NCBI GenBank assembly: GCA_947561395.2
Contig: OX387182.1
Location: 32,233,949-32,297,948 of the forward strand
Reading direction: 5' to 3'
DNA length: 64,000 nucleotides
Source of the DNA: Buxus sempervirens
Taxonomy: Eukaryota; Streptophyta; Magnoliopsida; Buxales; Buxaceae
Part shown: in pieces, positions 10,399 to 22,324 of the stretch
Layout: every line of letters starts with the position of its first letter
How positions within the stretch are numbered: position 1 is the stretch's first letter
The notes under the pieces: generated by a model
Seen by the model: the letters and a program-made list of their open reading frames with translations, nothing else
Told to the model about the DNA's origin: nothing
Database searches by the model: none
Translations under genes and position numbers: made by a program

Positions 10399-12717
10399 GA
10401 GAAGGGTTTCATCAGACCGAGTGTGTCACCATGGGGCGCACCAGTTCTGTTTGTGCAGAAGAAAGATGGTAGTATGAGGATGTGTATCGATTATAGGCAA
10501 CTGAATCAAGTGACAGTAAAGAACAAGTATTCGTTGCCTAGGATTGATGACCTGTTTGACCAGTTAGGAGGTGCATCTTGGTTCTTCAAGATATACTTGA
10601 GGTCAGGATACAATTAGTTGAGAGTAGCAGAGGAGGACATAGAGAAGACAGCTTTCCGAACACGCTACGGGCATTATGAGTTCTTGGTTATACCTTTTGG
10701 GCTAACCAATGCCCCAGCTGTTTTCATGGACCTCATGAACAGGATTTTTCATGCATACTTTGACAGTTTCATAGTAGTGTTCATTGATGACATCCTAGTA
10801 TACTCTAAGACCCAAGAAGCACATGTTGGGCATTTGAAGGCAATATTGCACACTTTGAGAGACCACGAGCTGTATGGGAAATTCAGCAAGTGTCAGTTTT
10901 GGCTAAGACAAATTTCATTCTTAGGTCATGTTATCTCAGGAGAAGGTATATCTATGGACCCTGAGAAGGTTAAAGCAGTGGAAGAATGGCCTAGACTCAC
11001 TACAGTGACAGAGGTCAGGAGTTTCCTTGGTATGACAGGGTACTATAGGAGATTCATCACAGGATTTTCTCGTATAGCTGCACCTTTATCTAACCTAACC
11101 AAGAAGGCAGTGAAATTCCAATGGGATGAGAAATGTGAGCAGAGTTTCCAGGAATTGAAGCAAAGATTGACTACTGCCCCAGTTTTGATTGTGCCATCCG
11201 TGGACGAGGCATTTGCAGTATATTGTGATGCTTCTAGGATCGGCTTGGGATGTGTATTGATGCAGCAGGGCCGAGTTATAGCATATGCTTCGAGATTGTT
11301 GAGGCCGCACGAGAAGAACTACCCTACTCACGATCTAGAGTTAGCAGCCATAGTCTTCGCACTGAAGCTATGGAGGCATTATATTTATGGGGTAGAGTTT
11401 GAGATATTTTCTGACCATAAGAGCTTGAGATATCTATTTTCACAGAGAGACTTGAATATGAGGCAGCGAAGGTGGATGGATCTGCTTAAGGAATTCAAGT
11501 TTACTTTGCAATACCACCCTGGTAAAGCAAACGTAGTGGCTGATGCTTTGAGCAAAAAAAGTGCAGTTGAGGATCAGGTAGCCACTTTAGCAGCTTTCAT
11601 GATGAGCCAGTGTAGATTGGTTGATTCAGTCAGAGATTGGCAGGGAGAGTTTAGCATGCCACAGGATGGAGTGATCAAAGTTGCTCGTGTTCAGATTAAG
11701 CCAAATTTGGTTCAGTTGATTCGGGAGAGACAGTTGACTGACCCACAGTTGATTCAGACTAGGGAGATGATGAGTAAAGGATCTGTGGCAGCTGCAAATT
11801 TTTCAGATAGAGATGGGCTATTGAGATATAGAGGCCGTATTTGTGTTCCAGCTGATGAGGAGATTAAGGAAAAGATATTGACAAAGGGTCATAGATCGAG
11901 GTATGCAGTTCACCCAGGAAGCTCAAAGATGTACAAAAACTTGAAAGAAATCTATTGGTGGTCAGGAATGAAAAGAGAGATTGTAGAGTATGTGGCAAAG
12001 TGCTTGACATGCCAGCAAGTGAAGGCTGAACATCGGAAGCCACCTGGTTTACTTCAGTCACTTCCTATTCCAGAATGGAAGTGGGAGCATGTGACCATGG
12101 ATTTTGTATCTGGGTTACCATTGACAGCAAAGAAAGAAGATGCTATTTGGGTTGTTGTGGATAGACTGACTAAGTCAGCGCATTTCTTGCCTATTAGCAC
12201 TACACAGGAGTTAGAGTCTTTAGCTGAGTTATATTTCAAGGAGATAGTGAGACTTCATGGAGTGCCAGTTTCCATAGTGTCTGACAGAGATGCACGATTC
12301 ATGGCACGCTTTTGGCTTGCATTTCAGGCAGCCTTAGGAACTAAGCTTAATTTCAGCACCAGCTATCATCCTCAAACAGATGGACAGTCTAAGCGTACCA
12401 TTCAGACGTTGGAAGACATGCTAAGATGTTGTGTTATGGATTGGGGAGGCAGTTGGAATCAGCACCTACCATTGGTGGAGTTTGCCTATAATAACAGCTA
12501 TCAGGCGAGTATTCAGATGGCACCATTTGAGGCACTTTATGGCAGACCGTGTAGATCCCCAGTGTGCTGGGTGGAAGTTGGAGAAAGACAACTTATTGGG
12601 CCGCAGATTGTACAGGATAGCATTGAGAAGGTAAATCAGATTAGGCAGAATATGCTTTACAGCCCAGAGTCGTCAAAAGAGCTATGCAGATACCAGAAGA
12701 AGAGACTTGCATTTTGA
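10399..12717 (+). pseudogene. pol: RT, RNase H and integrase of the Tekay element
   Basis: In the same frame as gag. RT blocks are [57 protein letters not shown] and the active site [12 protein letters not shown]; a second TAG at 10615-10617 falls in the SGYN/LRV block. RNase H follows ([38 protein letters not shown]). Integrase has the zinc-binding histidines and CLTCQQVK, and the core Asp residues in TMDFVSGLP and IVSDRDARF, but the third acidic residue is lost: the codon at 12391-12393 is AAG (Lys) in [16 protein letters not shown], where the family has Glu. A T insertion near 12656-12658 ends the frame early at 12717. Confidence 0.92.
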
Positions 12718-13228
12718 AGTTGGTGATTTTGTATTTCTGAAGATATTTCCATCTCGTGGGATTAAGAGATTTGGAAAGAAAGGCAAGTTGGATCCAAGAT
12801 ATATAGGTCCATTTGAGATTAAGGGTACAGTGGGACCAATAGCATACAGATTGGCTTTTCCTACACAGCTGGAAGGAGTGCATGACGTATTCCATGTTTC
12901 TATGTTGAGGAAGTACGTGCATGACCCTACTCATATCATTCATCATGAACCGATAGTAGTGCAAGGGGACTTGACTTATGAGGAACATCCAGTTGAGATT
13001 TTGGACAGGAAGAAGCAAGTTCTTCGTACTAAAGTAATTCCACTTGTGAAAGTACTTTGGCAAAATCACACAACTGAGGAGGCTACTTGGGAATTGGAAT
13101 CTAAAATGCAGAGAAAGTATCATAACCTATTTCCAGAATCACAAGGTAAATTTCGAGGACGAAAATTTTCTTTTAGGAGGGGAGGATGTAAAACCCCGAA
13201 TTTTTCCTTAAATAATATAATTAATTAA
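12659..13228 (+). pseudogene. pol: Integrase C-terminus and chromodomain of the Tekay element
   Basis: Continues pol in the next frame after the single T insertion at 12656-12658. [25 protein letters not shown] and VFHVSMLRKYVHDP are the integrase GPY/F region. The last part (ILDRKKQVLRTKVIPLVKVLW, EEATWELESKMQRKYHNLFPE) is a chromodomain, which places the element among chromoviruses; the spacing fits Tekay. The open frame runs across the polypurine tract and stops 40 bases inside the 3' LTR. Confidence 0.9.
13175..13186 (+). promoter_or_regulatory. Polypurine tract of the Tekay element
   Basis: AGGAGGGGAGGA lies directly before the LTR start TGTAAAACCCC at 13187. Confidence 0.9.
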
Positions 13229-15534
13229 TAAATAATATCCTAGAGAATCATAATTGATGGAAATATTTTATTAATGTAGGGGATGATATAATTAGTGGAG
13301 ATCCAGAGTTGGACGCAGATCCGACCGTCCCATCATGAGATATCGAGGCATGTGTTCTGATTGGACAGTGTGTATAGGAAGGTTTACATGTGAGCTACAT
13401 GGGGTCAAGGGATATAAATAATAACTTAATACCCTAATCGTATAATTTTGTATTCTCACTTGTATACTTCAGCCGCAAGCGACAAACTTGAACGACTGTG
13501 AGCGACTGACTGAGGAGGAAGAGAAGAAGAGGAAGAAGGAAGGGTGTTGGCTTGCGTTTTCATCACCTAGGGAGTACCTCACGCCTATGAGAATCATTGT
13601 TTAGAGAGAGAAGGAGAAACAATCGTGGAAAAGAGGTAGGTGACATTGTTTTGATCAGTTGATTTGTATTTACGTTCGTTTAATCGCAAAAGCATGTTTT
13701 TATGAGATATATTGATGTATTTAGTTTGATAACCATGCCATAAGTATGTTAGAATGATATTGGACGAGAAAAATCACGTTTTGAAACGGTTTCTGTTCGT
13801 TTTTGGGAGACCACTGACCTCGACTGTGCTCAGCGATCCTCGGCGCTAGTTATAAATTTTAGACCGCTGGAAGACTTATCGTCGGTGACCTGTTTTGAAC
13901 TACCGCTGACCACAGACCGCCGAGGCTATCCTAAGTGATCCTAGGCGCTCTATGCAGAATTTGCAGATTTTCGTAATTTCGAACCTGATTCAATTCCAAA
14001 CTATTTTTAGACAAATTTTAATGATTAACTAAGATGTTTTAAGACCAAAATAAATTATCTAATTCTTTTTTTTAAAGAAAAATAAATTAGGAAGATATTT
14101 AGGACATTAATTGCCAAACTTTGAAAGTAATTGAGAAATCTAGTTTTTGGAAAACCTAACTATTATTTAATTACTATAACATATTTTAAACTACACTATA
14201 AACCAGAAAATTACATAAAGAGAATTCAGAACTCAGATGACCTGAATATTGAAGTAATTGACAGATTTAACCTTTATATGCCGCTAGGCACCAACCCTTA
14301 TAGAAATATTATATTTTAGGGAAATTTGGAGTCTAGTGGGCATAGCTGGTTATGGATCCATAGTTGTTGCTAGATAGCTGAGGGATATGTCATTTGGGTT
14401 GAGTTTCTCCCTTGTGCGACGCGCTTCCTTTGCAAGTTAGTTTGTCTGGGAAGGTCCTATGTCTGGAGGGACACCCCGGTGAGCCGCTGGTGGTTCCCTG
14501 TACATGTGGATAAGCGACCATCTCCATGTATTGATTCTGGTGCTGCATGCTGATGGTACATGCCAACTCTGATGGATACGTGTGCAATAAGTCAGTGACT
14601 ACGGCTCTTGTCTAAGATGCGCTGCATGGGACTTGAGTATCATTAGTAGCATTGCCCCTAAGCCGCATGGTGGTATAGCGATTGGTCGAGAATCATCTCA
14701 AAAGGTTTATCTATCTTTGTGAGTCCTACAATGACACTGAAATCACAAACACTTGTTATTATTTATGGTATGCATGCTGGAGGCATGTGATTGAGATATT
14801 GATTGGATGTGACTATTTAATGCATCCTAGCAAAGTATAAATTATGTTATTGATTTTGATATTGGATTCTTATAATAGAACTTGCTGAAATTCATCTTTA
14901 GAACTGTTTATCATACTGTTTTGTATTCATGAATGATACGAATGATTATACGAGCCTGATTAGTCGATATTGCTTAATCGTGCATAAACTGTTATTTTAC
15001 TTATATTAACTATTTAATCATGCATGTGTTACCTACTGGGATATTCGTATCTAACCCTACTTCTATTTCATTTTTCAGCTGATACGCGAGAGGGGGATCC
15101 TAATGATTTCCAGGGAGAGGTAGCTGAGTATTCACCGGAGGATTACTTTTACCCGGATATTGTCTGAGGTGGAGGATTGATATAGACTTAGTATTTTTTA
15201 TTAGACTATTATTCATTTGGTTTGATGTACTAGAGAGATGAGAAAGATAGTAACCATTTTATTTTACCAGACTTTGATATTATTATTGATGATTAACTAA
15301 ATGTTGTTTTTGAGGATTTTAGACTACACTTCCGCACATACTTGTTCCGCACTCTGATAGTTAATTAATTGAATGGATTATTTAATTCTTTAGTCTAGTA
15401 TATTCTTGATGATTATTTGATATGGGCTAGTAACACCTCGGATTTGGTTGTTGAACTGAATTCGGGTTGTTACAGTAGCGAACCGGGTTCGAATCGGGTG
15501 CCGGTTTGCATTGACCCGGGTTCGGGGCATTACA
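13187..15534 (+). mobile_element. 3' LTR of the Tekay element
   Basis: Begins TGTAAAACCCCG after the polypurine tract and ends CATTACA next to GTCGA. A TATA-like TATAAATAA lies near 13413. A block at 13800-13960 is rich in short CGCTGACC/GGCGCT-type words, at a place where the related solo LTRs have equivalent but differently spelled words. The segment 15021-15060 matches 59496-59525 in the solo LTR, confirming the family. No gene inside. Confidence 0.92.
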
Positions 15535-15539
15535 GTCGA

Positions 15540-16623
15540 CCCTGGGCGGTGCGACAGCTATAGGTATTCTGGTTGGTATCCTAGGCACCGTGGAGGAGTA
15601 AGCTGGTGTTCCCCATTTGCCATAAGCTGCATGGTACAGTTCTTCGGGTACTGGCCCTAGCACCTAAGGCATGCTACAAAACATCCGGTTTAGTCCATCA
15701 CGAGTTCCGGGGTGTGGGATATAGAGAGGTGGAGGAGGAGACCATGGCCGATGGCTCGGCGCTCCTGAGCTCTCCCGCCCTTCCATCATGCAGACATACA
15801 TGATCGGATCTTTTCCTTGGGATTCTTCAATGGGAGCGGGTGGCGGTGCTTCTACGGCTGCCATAGGAAGGGCTAGTATCCCTTCAGAGATAACCGGTTC
15901 ATCTGGCGGGGCGAAGGCCACGGTGACATCACCGACGGATTCCAAGGCGACCAGTGCTGGTAAGTCATCTGGCGATCCCTCAGGAGCCAATGGGTCTACC
16001 TGCACGGTATTTCCAATTATTTCCATAGATGTTGGCTCCTCCCAGAGCATCTGAGCCAGGTCTTGCAGGTAGTCGTCTTCCGTGGCAGGGGTGTCCTGAA
16101 ACACATCTCCCCACCCTTAGGGGACTATGTTTTCAATGGCCTGGGCCGCTTCACGCTCCATGCTAGTGAAGCGGTGGAACAAGTTCCCGTGCACGCAAAT
16201 GGGCCAGTGAGGGTCTCTTTCTTCAGTCCTAGCTCTTTTCCTTCCGGCACGGTTCCCAAGGAGTCGGGAGTAGTCTTCTGGCTGTGGCTTGAATCCCAGT
16301 CCAAACCCAGTGGTCTGCTCATAAGGTCGGATGGCCACCTTGATGCCCTGCTTGTATTTGCCCAGTCCTTCGCCAGCTCGAAGACCCAAGTCTGCGCAAT
16401 TAGCAACGCTGAACATGTCATTTCTTCTTTTCTTCGAGAGTCGTTGTCCCCTTTCAGATTCAGGGATATGATTTACCTGTACCATCTCCACACCTTGGAA
16501 ATTGAGGGTGGTGGGTAATTCATAGTCCACATAGGGTACTCCGACCCTTTCGAATTCCCGGTGATCCTTGGCATGTACCGTTATAAGCTCATTACCCGAT
16601 ATAAACTGGACCATTCTATGCAA
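15540..16623 (-). pseudogene. pol: Region between protease and RT of host Tat element, G-patch-like
   Basis: Two overlapping frames. The upstream one (16117-16623) has FISGNELITVHAKDHREF, then VANCADLGLRAGEGLGKYKQG followed by GFGLGFKP, which resembles a G-patch (glycine-rich nucleic-acid-binding) module. The downstream one (15664-16104) is an acidic and proline-rich linker (MLWEEPTSMEIIGNTVQVDP). A short remainder reaches 15540, where the Tekay insertion begins, and continues in frame at 8217. Frame changes near 16110 and 15664 show decay. The G-patch assignment rests on motif reading only. Confidence 0.72.
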
Positions 16624-16644
16624 TGTAGAAGATATGGCTCCTGC

Positions 16645-17262
16645 CTAATGCAGCCAAGGCCTCCCAATAAGCAGGTTAAATGAGGTGTTGATATCCATGA
16701 GCTCAAAATCCATGGTGAAGGGCCTATCTGCAATCATGACCACCAAGGTAACTTCCCCTAGCGATTCTCTCCTGGCATTGTCGAATCCTTGGACATTGTG
16801 CCCACTTGGCTTGATCAGGGTGGGGCTCAACTGTAAACTGTGGAATGTCCTCATCGGGCGTATATTCAAGGCTGACCCGTTGTCGATCATTGCACGCTTT
16901 ACGATAAGATCCGCACACTTCACCATTATGTAAAGCGGTTTGGTGTGGTTGCCCTCCTCAGGCGGCAGATCGGCTGTGGAGAAGGAGATAGCCGGGGGTG
17001 CCATGATTACTGACACCACTGCCCCTAGCTACTCAGGGTCAATGCTTTCTGGTACGTGTGCGTCACCCAAGACCTTCATCAGTACTGCCCTGTGCTTTTC
17101 TGAATCAATTAGAAGTCGCATTATGGAGATTTGGGCAGGCACTTTGTTCAACTGCTGGAGGGGATCGTAGTCTGGAGTAAAAACACTGTGGTGCAAATCT
17201 ATGATTTCCTCTTCGGTGGCCCTTCCCTTTCTCTTGAGGGTCTGTGGCAACTCTGTAACCAC
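16645..17262 (-). pseudogene. pro: Aspartic protease of host Tat element
   Basis: Upstream piece 17029-17262 has EEEIIDLHHSVFTPDYDPLQQL and LIDSEKHRAVLMKVLGDAHVP, a lead-in typical of Tat protease regions. The protease piece (16645-17019) has the active-site sequence AMIDNGSALNIRPM, FDNARRESLGEVTL and the closing LLIGRPWLH. The two pieces are separated by a stop around 17020-17029. Confidence 0.85.
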
Positions 17263-17358
17263 ATCCTTCCCTTTTTCCTTCCTTTTGGCTTCTACTTCCG
17301 CTCCCTCCTCTGGTGCGGGTGGGGGGTCTGTATTTACATATCGACCAGATCGGGTGAT

Positions 17359-18247
17359 TCAGTCGATTTCTATCTCAATGGTGGTGGTGGGGGTAGCTTG
17401 ATGGTGGACAGATTGGGTGGGGTAAGATGGGGGTACGGCATTATACGAAGGGGGTTCAAGGTTGAGTTTTGATAGGTTTAGGGTTGGCGGCTCAAACGAG
17501 AGGGAGAAAGGGTCTTGCGGAGGGAAGTCCATGATGTCGAAAATGTTAAGGGTTGAAGGGTTGGGGTTAGAGATTGGAGTGGGGTAGAAGAATTCCTGGT
17601 CTCTGGTTGGGTGGAAGTGCACCAGAGGGAGATCTGTGAGGGAATTACTGCCATCTTCTTCAATGACGTTCACCTGCCTTACTTTCCTCTGCTGATGTGT
17701 CTTCCGAGTCTGTATCAGCAGTTTCATCCGAGCTTTCGTACGGATCAGGCGGGTTTGCAAGTTCAGGAGTGGATGGCAGTTCCTCTTCTTCTGTGACATG
17801 AGGAAGGCTGAACCATTCACACATGTCGCATGGGAGGGCGGGATCAGACTCGAGTGATGATGAGTCAGCGGAGTATGCTGGATAGGGGTTTGGCTCTGAT
17901 GTCGCAGACATGCACTCTGGCAGCCATTCGGTGGATAACTGGGGAGGCACCCTCGAACTACCCACGGATGCGTCCGAGATCTAAGGTCTATCCCGGCCCT
18001 GGAGTCCACTGGAACTGCCCACTCCTTCTCCGCGTGGAGGGGACGGGGAGTCACTGATCCATCCACACTGTATCGGGTTCCATGGCCCCATGATTTCTTC
18101 ACTATTTGGCGGTTCATCCTCAATCGCACAGATATAGGCATCTGTATTTTCCTTAGCCCTGGGTTCCTTCAGCGGAGCGCCCTCTTCATTCATTCCAACA
18201 ACGGTCGTTGCTGTCATTTGGGCTCTCATCTGAAGTTGCACCTTCAT
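17359..18247 (-). pseudogene. gag: Gag-protease spacer of host Tat element
   Basis: Overlapping frames (17981-18247, 17660-17965, 17359-18141) are proline-, serine- and acid-rich and show no catalytic motif; several continue each other after frame changes. Position between gag and protease suggests the variable spacer found there in Tat elements. I cannot assign a function. Confidence 0.55.
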
Positions 18248-18502
18248 TGTCTGCCCTGGTCATCCAATCAGTACTGAGGGGTCGAGCTGCCCAGTGCCCC
18301 AATCACTGCTCACTTGATTGGTCGTCTTACTAGCGGAGGCCTTTGAGTGATCTAGGAGAGGATTGGTAGTTATGCCGGCTGCTGGGGTCTGAGTAGGTGG
18401 TGCCAGGGGGTCCACCATGATGCGCTTACAATCAATCAGGTCCTGGATGTCATGCCTTAGATCCCAGCACTAATTGGTATGGTGCCCTGGAGCACTGGAG
18501 TG

Positions 18503-19872
18503 CTACTCGCACCTTTCCGCCGCGTTGTAACTTCTGGCGTTGACCAATCTAGGGTTCGGGGGTTTGACTTGCACATATCCCTTCTTCAGAAAAGTTGGCA
18601 GTAACTCTACCTGTGCATACGGGAGTGGAGTAAAAACCCATTTCATCCAGGCCTCCATCTCTTCTCTCGTCCTTCTTACCCCTTGGTAAGCTGACTGCCC
18701 GATCCCTTGGGGTGTGATTGTCTCTTGTCCTTGGGAGAATTGATGGGGTTGTGCAGGGTACACATAATTGACCGCTTGCGGTTCCTGCCTCCTGGGCTCC
18801 TGTCCCTGGCTTCTACCGGCTTGCCCTGTTACTGGCCTTCTGGGTCCAGAACTCTGCCCACTGCCGTCAATCTTCCCGGCTCTTACTGCGTCTTCAATCC
18901 GATCTGCCGTCAGGATTAGGTCATTGAAATTTGACATACTCTGCCCCAGCAGCAAAGTGAGAAAGGTTGACCTAGCAATGAAATGAAAAGAGATGTCATT
19001 TCTTGTTCTAGCAATGGCGGTTGTACCAACGCCGCTAATTCCTTCCAGTGCTTGGCGTACTCTCTCACTGACTCCTGGCTCTTCTTAGCTAGCCTCTGCA
19101 ATTCTGCCCTAGTCTGTATGATCTGACTGTTTAGGCGGTACTGCTGGATAAAGACTGCTGCCAGGTCATTCCATGTTTTTATCTTAGCCTCGTCCAGACT
19201 CAAGAACCAAGAATAAGCCGCCCCAGTTAACGATTTCTAAAAGAACTGCACCATGATCCGTTCTTCCTTGGGGTACTGGCATATGTTGCCAGAATAAGAC
19301 CTCAGATGGTTTAGTGGGCAACCCGTGCCGTCAAACTGGTGCAACTCCGGGCACTTGAACTTAGCCGGGAGTTGGATGACGGAAAAGAAGCAGAGGTTTT
19401 CAAGCGTAGCCTTGCTCTGCACTGTACTGGGTTGGAGCTGTTTGAGAAGCTCTCTCATGGTGGCCAGTTCTGCTTTGTTTTATTCTCTTACTGCTGCCAA
19501 TTTTCCCTCAAACTGCGCTTCTTGGGTTCTATATCAGTCTTCGTCATCCTACCCCAGATGGACAAGTAAGAACTGATCCTGCTGTGGTATGTGAAACGGA
19601 GCTGCTTGTGGTGGCGGTGGGGGTGCCACAGGAGGGGGATGTACTGGATGCTGTGGTGGCGCCACCTCTGATGGTGGCGGGAACTGTGGCTGCAGCTGGT
19701 GGGCGGCCGGCACTACTAGGGGGACTTGCTTCAATTCTCTTATTTCTACCATTAACTCCTGGATGACGAAACCCATGCTGTCGATTCTCTATTGCATCTC
19801 ATTGACTTCTTGTGCATGGCTAGATTCCGCTGGATGTTGCCCTGGCGGTGTCTGCTCTCCTGGCTGATCCAT
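18503..19872 (-). pseudogene. gag: Gag of host Tat element
   Basis: The start is ATG at 19872 on the minus strand (MDQPGEQTPPGQHP), matching the gag start of the plus-strand copy at 51940. A TAG at 19791-19789 and another at 19551-19549 stand where the plus-strand copy has CAG. Between them is a proline-rich segment (19549-19776). Further down come KFKCPELHQFDGTGCPLNHL (19237-19458), the retrotransposon gag core TWNDLAAVFIQQYRLNSQI with ESVREYAKHWKELAA (18916-19203), and FNDLILTADRIEDAVRAGKI (18503-18955). Several frame changes are present. No zinc knuckle is visible. Confidence 0.85.
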
Positions 19873-19983
19873 ATCGAGTCTTTTCCTCGATCTTAACAGG
19901 TACGGACTTCTGGAAGCAATTTTGGTACCTGGTGGACAATTGACGGGCATTAGTGCAATGTTACACAAATTGGTTATGCAACT

Positions 19984-21255
19984 TGTAAGTGTGAAAACTC
20001 ACACTCCTTATATGGCAAATGTTTGACAAATTATATCTTCTAATAATCTTCAAGATGTGCAGAATCAAAATGTAAGTTCTGTGAATTTAGTAAAGAGGAA
20101 GGTGATGCTACCACACAGCTACCACTTCGCTGGTAGCTCAAGGAAATGTAAGGTTTCCTAAATAAAGAATATTTCGTAAAGGCACTTGCAAGGAACAACG
20201 CCGCTACCACTCCGCTGGCAGCGCATAAGTGAAATAGCGCATTGAAAATAAAGAGCGCGCACCTGCGTCGTAAGGCAACGCTGATACGCTGCTGACAGCG
20301 CATGAGTCATGCAGTGCTTTGAAAGTAAAGAACGCGCACCTGCGTCGTAAGGCGACGCCGACACGCCGCTGGTAGCGCAAAGCAAGATTGAAGAATCTAA
20401 AAATCAGTTGTGCACATGCCGCGTTCCCTCCCGCTAGCAGCGCGCCCTTAACTGGGTCAATTTGGATTTGAGCGGGACTTGAGTTCGCTTCCAGCCGTCT
20501 ACCCCGATCGTAAGGCGACGCCACCAACACTCGATGCGATCTGAGCTTTTCTTCTTTAAATAGACGAGCTGTATTTCTTAGAAATGACTTTTTCTTTTGA
20601 TCAATTTGATTTGGATCTTGAGGTGTTCGAGATTCAATCAATTCATCTATAGAGAGTTGGTGATCGAGTGAGGGGGAGATCTGAGAGAGATCTCCTGGAA
20701 TTGAAGTTTGAGGATTCTTCTTCATTTCGGAACTTCACATGATCGTATGATCTCCTGATTGGTGATCGAGCTTGATGGATGCATAGGTGGATTCCTATTG
20801 CATTGGATCATCTCAGTGGGCTCTGAGGTGATTGTTACGATCTGGATTGATCGTGAATTGCAGCTTGTGGATTCAAGTTGTGTTACAGTTCGTGGATTCG
20901 AGCTGTGGATTGTTGTTGAGCATTGGATCATCTCAGTGGGCTCTGAGGTGATTGTTACGATCTGGATTGATCGTGAATTACAGCTTGTGGATTCAAGTTG
21001 TGTTACAGTTCGTGGATTGGAGCTGTGGATTGCTATTGAGTGAGTTCAATTGTAAAGGTTAAGTGTGTTTTCCTTTGTAATTGCTTTTCATTTAATAGTG
21101 GAGATTCTAAGGGTTAGTCGCCTCATATAGACTCGAGGTTTTTCCTGGATCTGGATTCAGGTTTCCTCGTATAAATTTTGTGTGTATGTTTCCGTATTGT
21201 TAAGATCAAAATTGTTGTAGATCAAGGACCTGTAGAGTAGTCTCCTACTCTTTCA
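19984..21255 (+). mobile_element. Solo LTR of the Sirevirus-like copia family
   Basis: Starts TGTAAGTGTGAAAACTCACAC and ends CTACTCTTTCA, like the LTRs of the complete element at 24894-35169, and is flanked by CAACT (19979-19983 and 21256-21260). The empty site is visible in the plus-strand copy around 51825-51835. A TATA-like TTTAAATAGA lies near 20555. It is more diverged from the complete element than that element's two LTRs are from each other. Confidence 0.95.
20801..21040 (+). repeat. 120-bp tandem duplication in solo copia LTR
   Basis: Units start at 20801 and 20921 with the phrase CATTGGATCATCTCAGTGGG and are nearly identical over 120 bp. The complete element has a related duplication with a different period (93 bp, units at 25666 and 25759). 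Confidence 0.92.
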
Positions 21256-21299
21256 CAACTTATTTGATAGAATCTGTTCCTTTGATTTATGTTGATTTT

Positions 21300-21750
21300 T
21301 TTTATTGGATTTGGACTAACTGATCTATTTTAGCTACCCTAAGGCAACAAGGGAAGAGAACCTGATTTTGAATCAACTGATCTATTTTAGCTACTCGCAA
21401 GCAACCAGGAAAGAGAACCCTAATGAACCTTTGAAGACGGATCTGTTTTGGCTATCCTAAGACAACCGGGGAAGAGAACCCTGATGACCGAATCTATTTT
21501 AGCTACCCGCAGGCAACTGGGAGAGAGAACCTTATTTTCCTGAAAGCTGCTTTTGAAAGCTGATCTATTTTAGTCGATTGGGAGTGACTGGGAAAGAGAA
21601 CCCGGTTTGACTGGTCTATTTTAGCCACCTTGGCAAGGGAAGAGAACTTGGGATCAAGCTGATCTATTTTAGCCGTCTGGGCAAGGGAACAGAACCTGGG
21701 ATTAAGCTGATCTATTTTAGCCGCCTGGGCAAGGGAAGAGAACCTTCAAT
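21300..21750 (-). repeat. Tandem repeats of 50-65 bp in Tat leader
   Basis: About eight degenerate units, each with GATCTATTTTAGC, a CC-GGCAA segment and GGGAAGAGAACC. The same array occurs, reversed, at 51350-51775 in the plus-strand Tat element, so it belongs to the region between ORF1 and gag. Confidence 0.88.
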
Positions 21751-21889
21751 TTAGGGGAATTTTTCTGAGCTCAGTATCACAGGGTTGGACCACGCATGGT
21801 CACAAAAAAAGGGGCTAAAAAACAGCACTCAGGGTCGCCTTAACCAATTCCTGACTCATTCGTCAGTGGTCTCGGCGATAAAAAGATTC

Positions 21890-22324
21890 GGCTAGTGGTA
21901 CCCGGATGCTCCACAACCAATATCCGACTCATCCTCCAGCGGCTTTGGTGTCACTAACAGGGGTAGGCTATGCCAGGACGATCCTCCACCAATATCCGAC
22001 TCATCCGTCGACGGCTTTGGTACCCTAAGATTTCGGCTAGTAGTACCCGGACGCCCCACAGCCAATATCCGATTCAATCACCGGCGGCTTTGGTGTCCCA
22101 AAAAGGGGTAGGCTATGCCAGGATGCTCCTTCACCAATATCCGACTCGTCCGTCGGCGGTTTCGGTGCCCTAATATTTCAGCTAGTAGTACCCTGACGCT
22201 CCGTAGCCAATATCCGATTCATTCACCGGCGGCCTTTGTGTCACTAAAAGGGGTAGGCTATGCCAGGACGCTCCTCCACCAATATCCAACTCATCCATCG
22301 GTGGCTTCGATGTCCTACAGGTTT
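21890..22324 (-). repeat. Three 145-bp tandem repeats in Tat leader
   Basis: Units start at 21890, 22035 and 22180. Each contains two related halves with the phrase CCAATATCCGACTCATCC. Only about one unit is present in the plus-strand element (51072-51250), so copy number differs between relatives. Confidence 0.92.

Larger units (their letters stand above)
8223..15534 (+). mobile_element. Tekay-type Ty3/gypsy chromovirus with aberrant 5' LTR
   Basis: Flanked by the 5-bp duplication GTCGA (8218-8222 and 15535-15539). Internal order is primer site, gag, protease, RT, RNase H, integrase, chromodomain, polypurine tract and LTR, which is that of Tekay/Del chromoviruses. The 3' LTR is 2348 bp but the 5' LTR is only 166 bp and forms a foldback. 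The body is about 4.8 kb. It is inserted in antisense orientation to the host Tat pol. Two nonsense codons, at least two single-base frameshifts and a catalytic substitution make it inactive. Confidence 0.92.
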
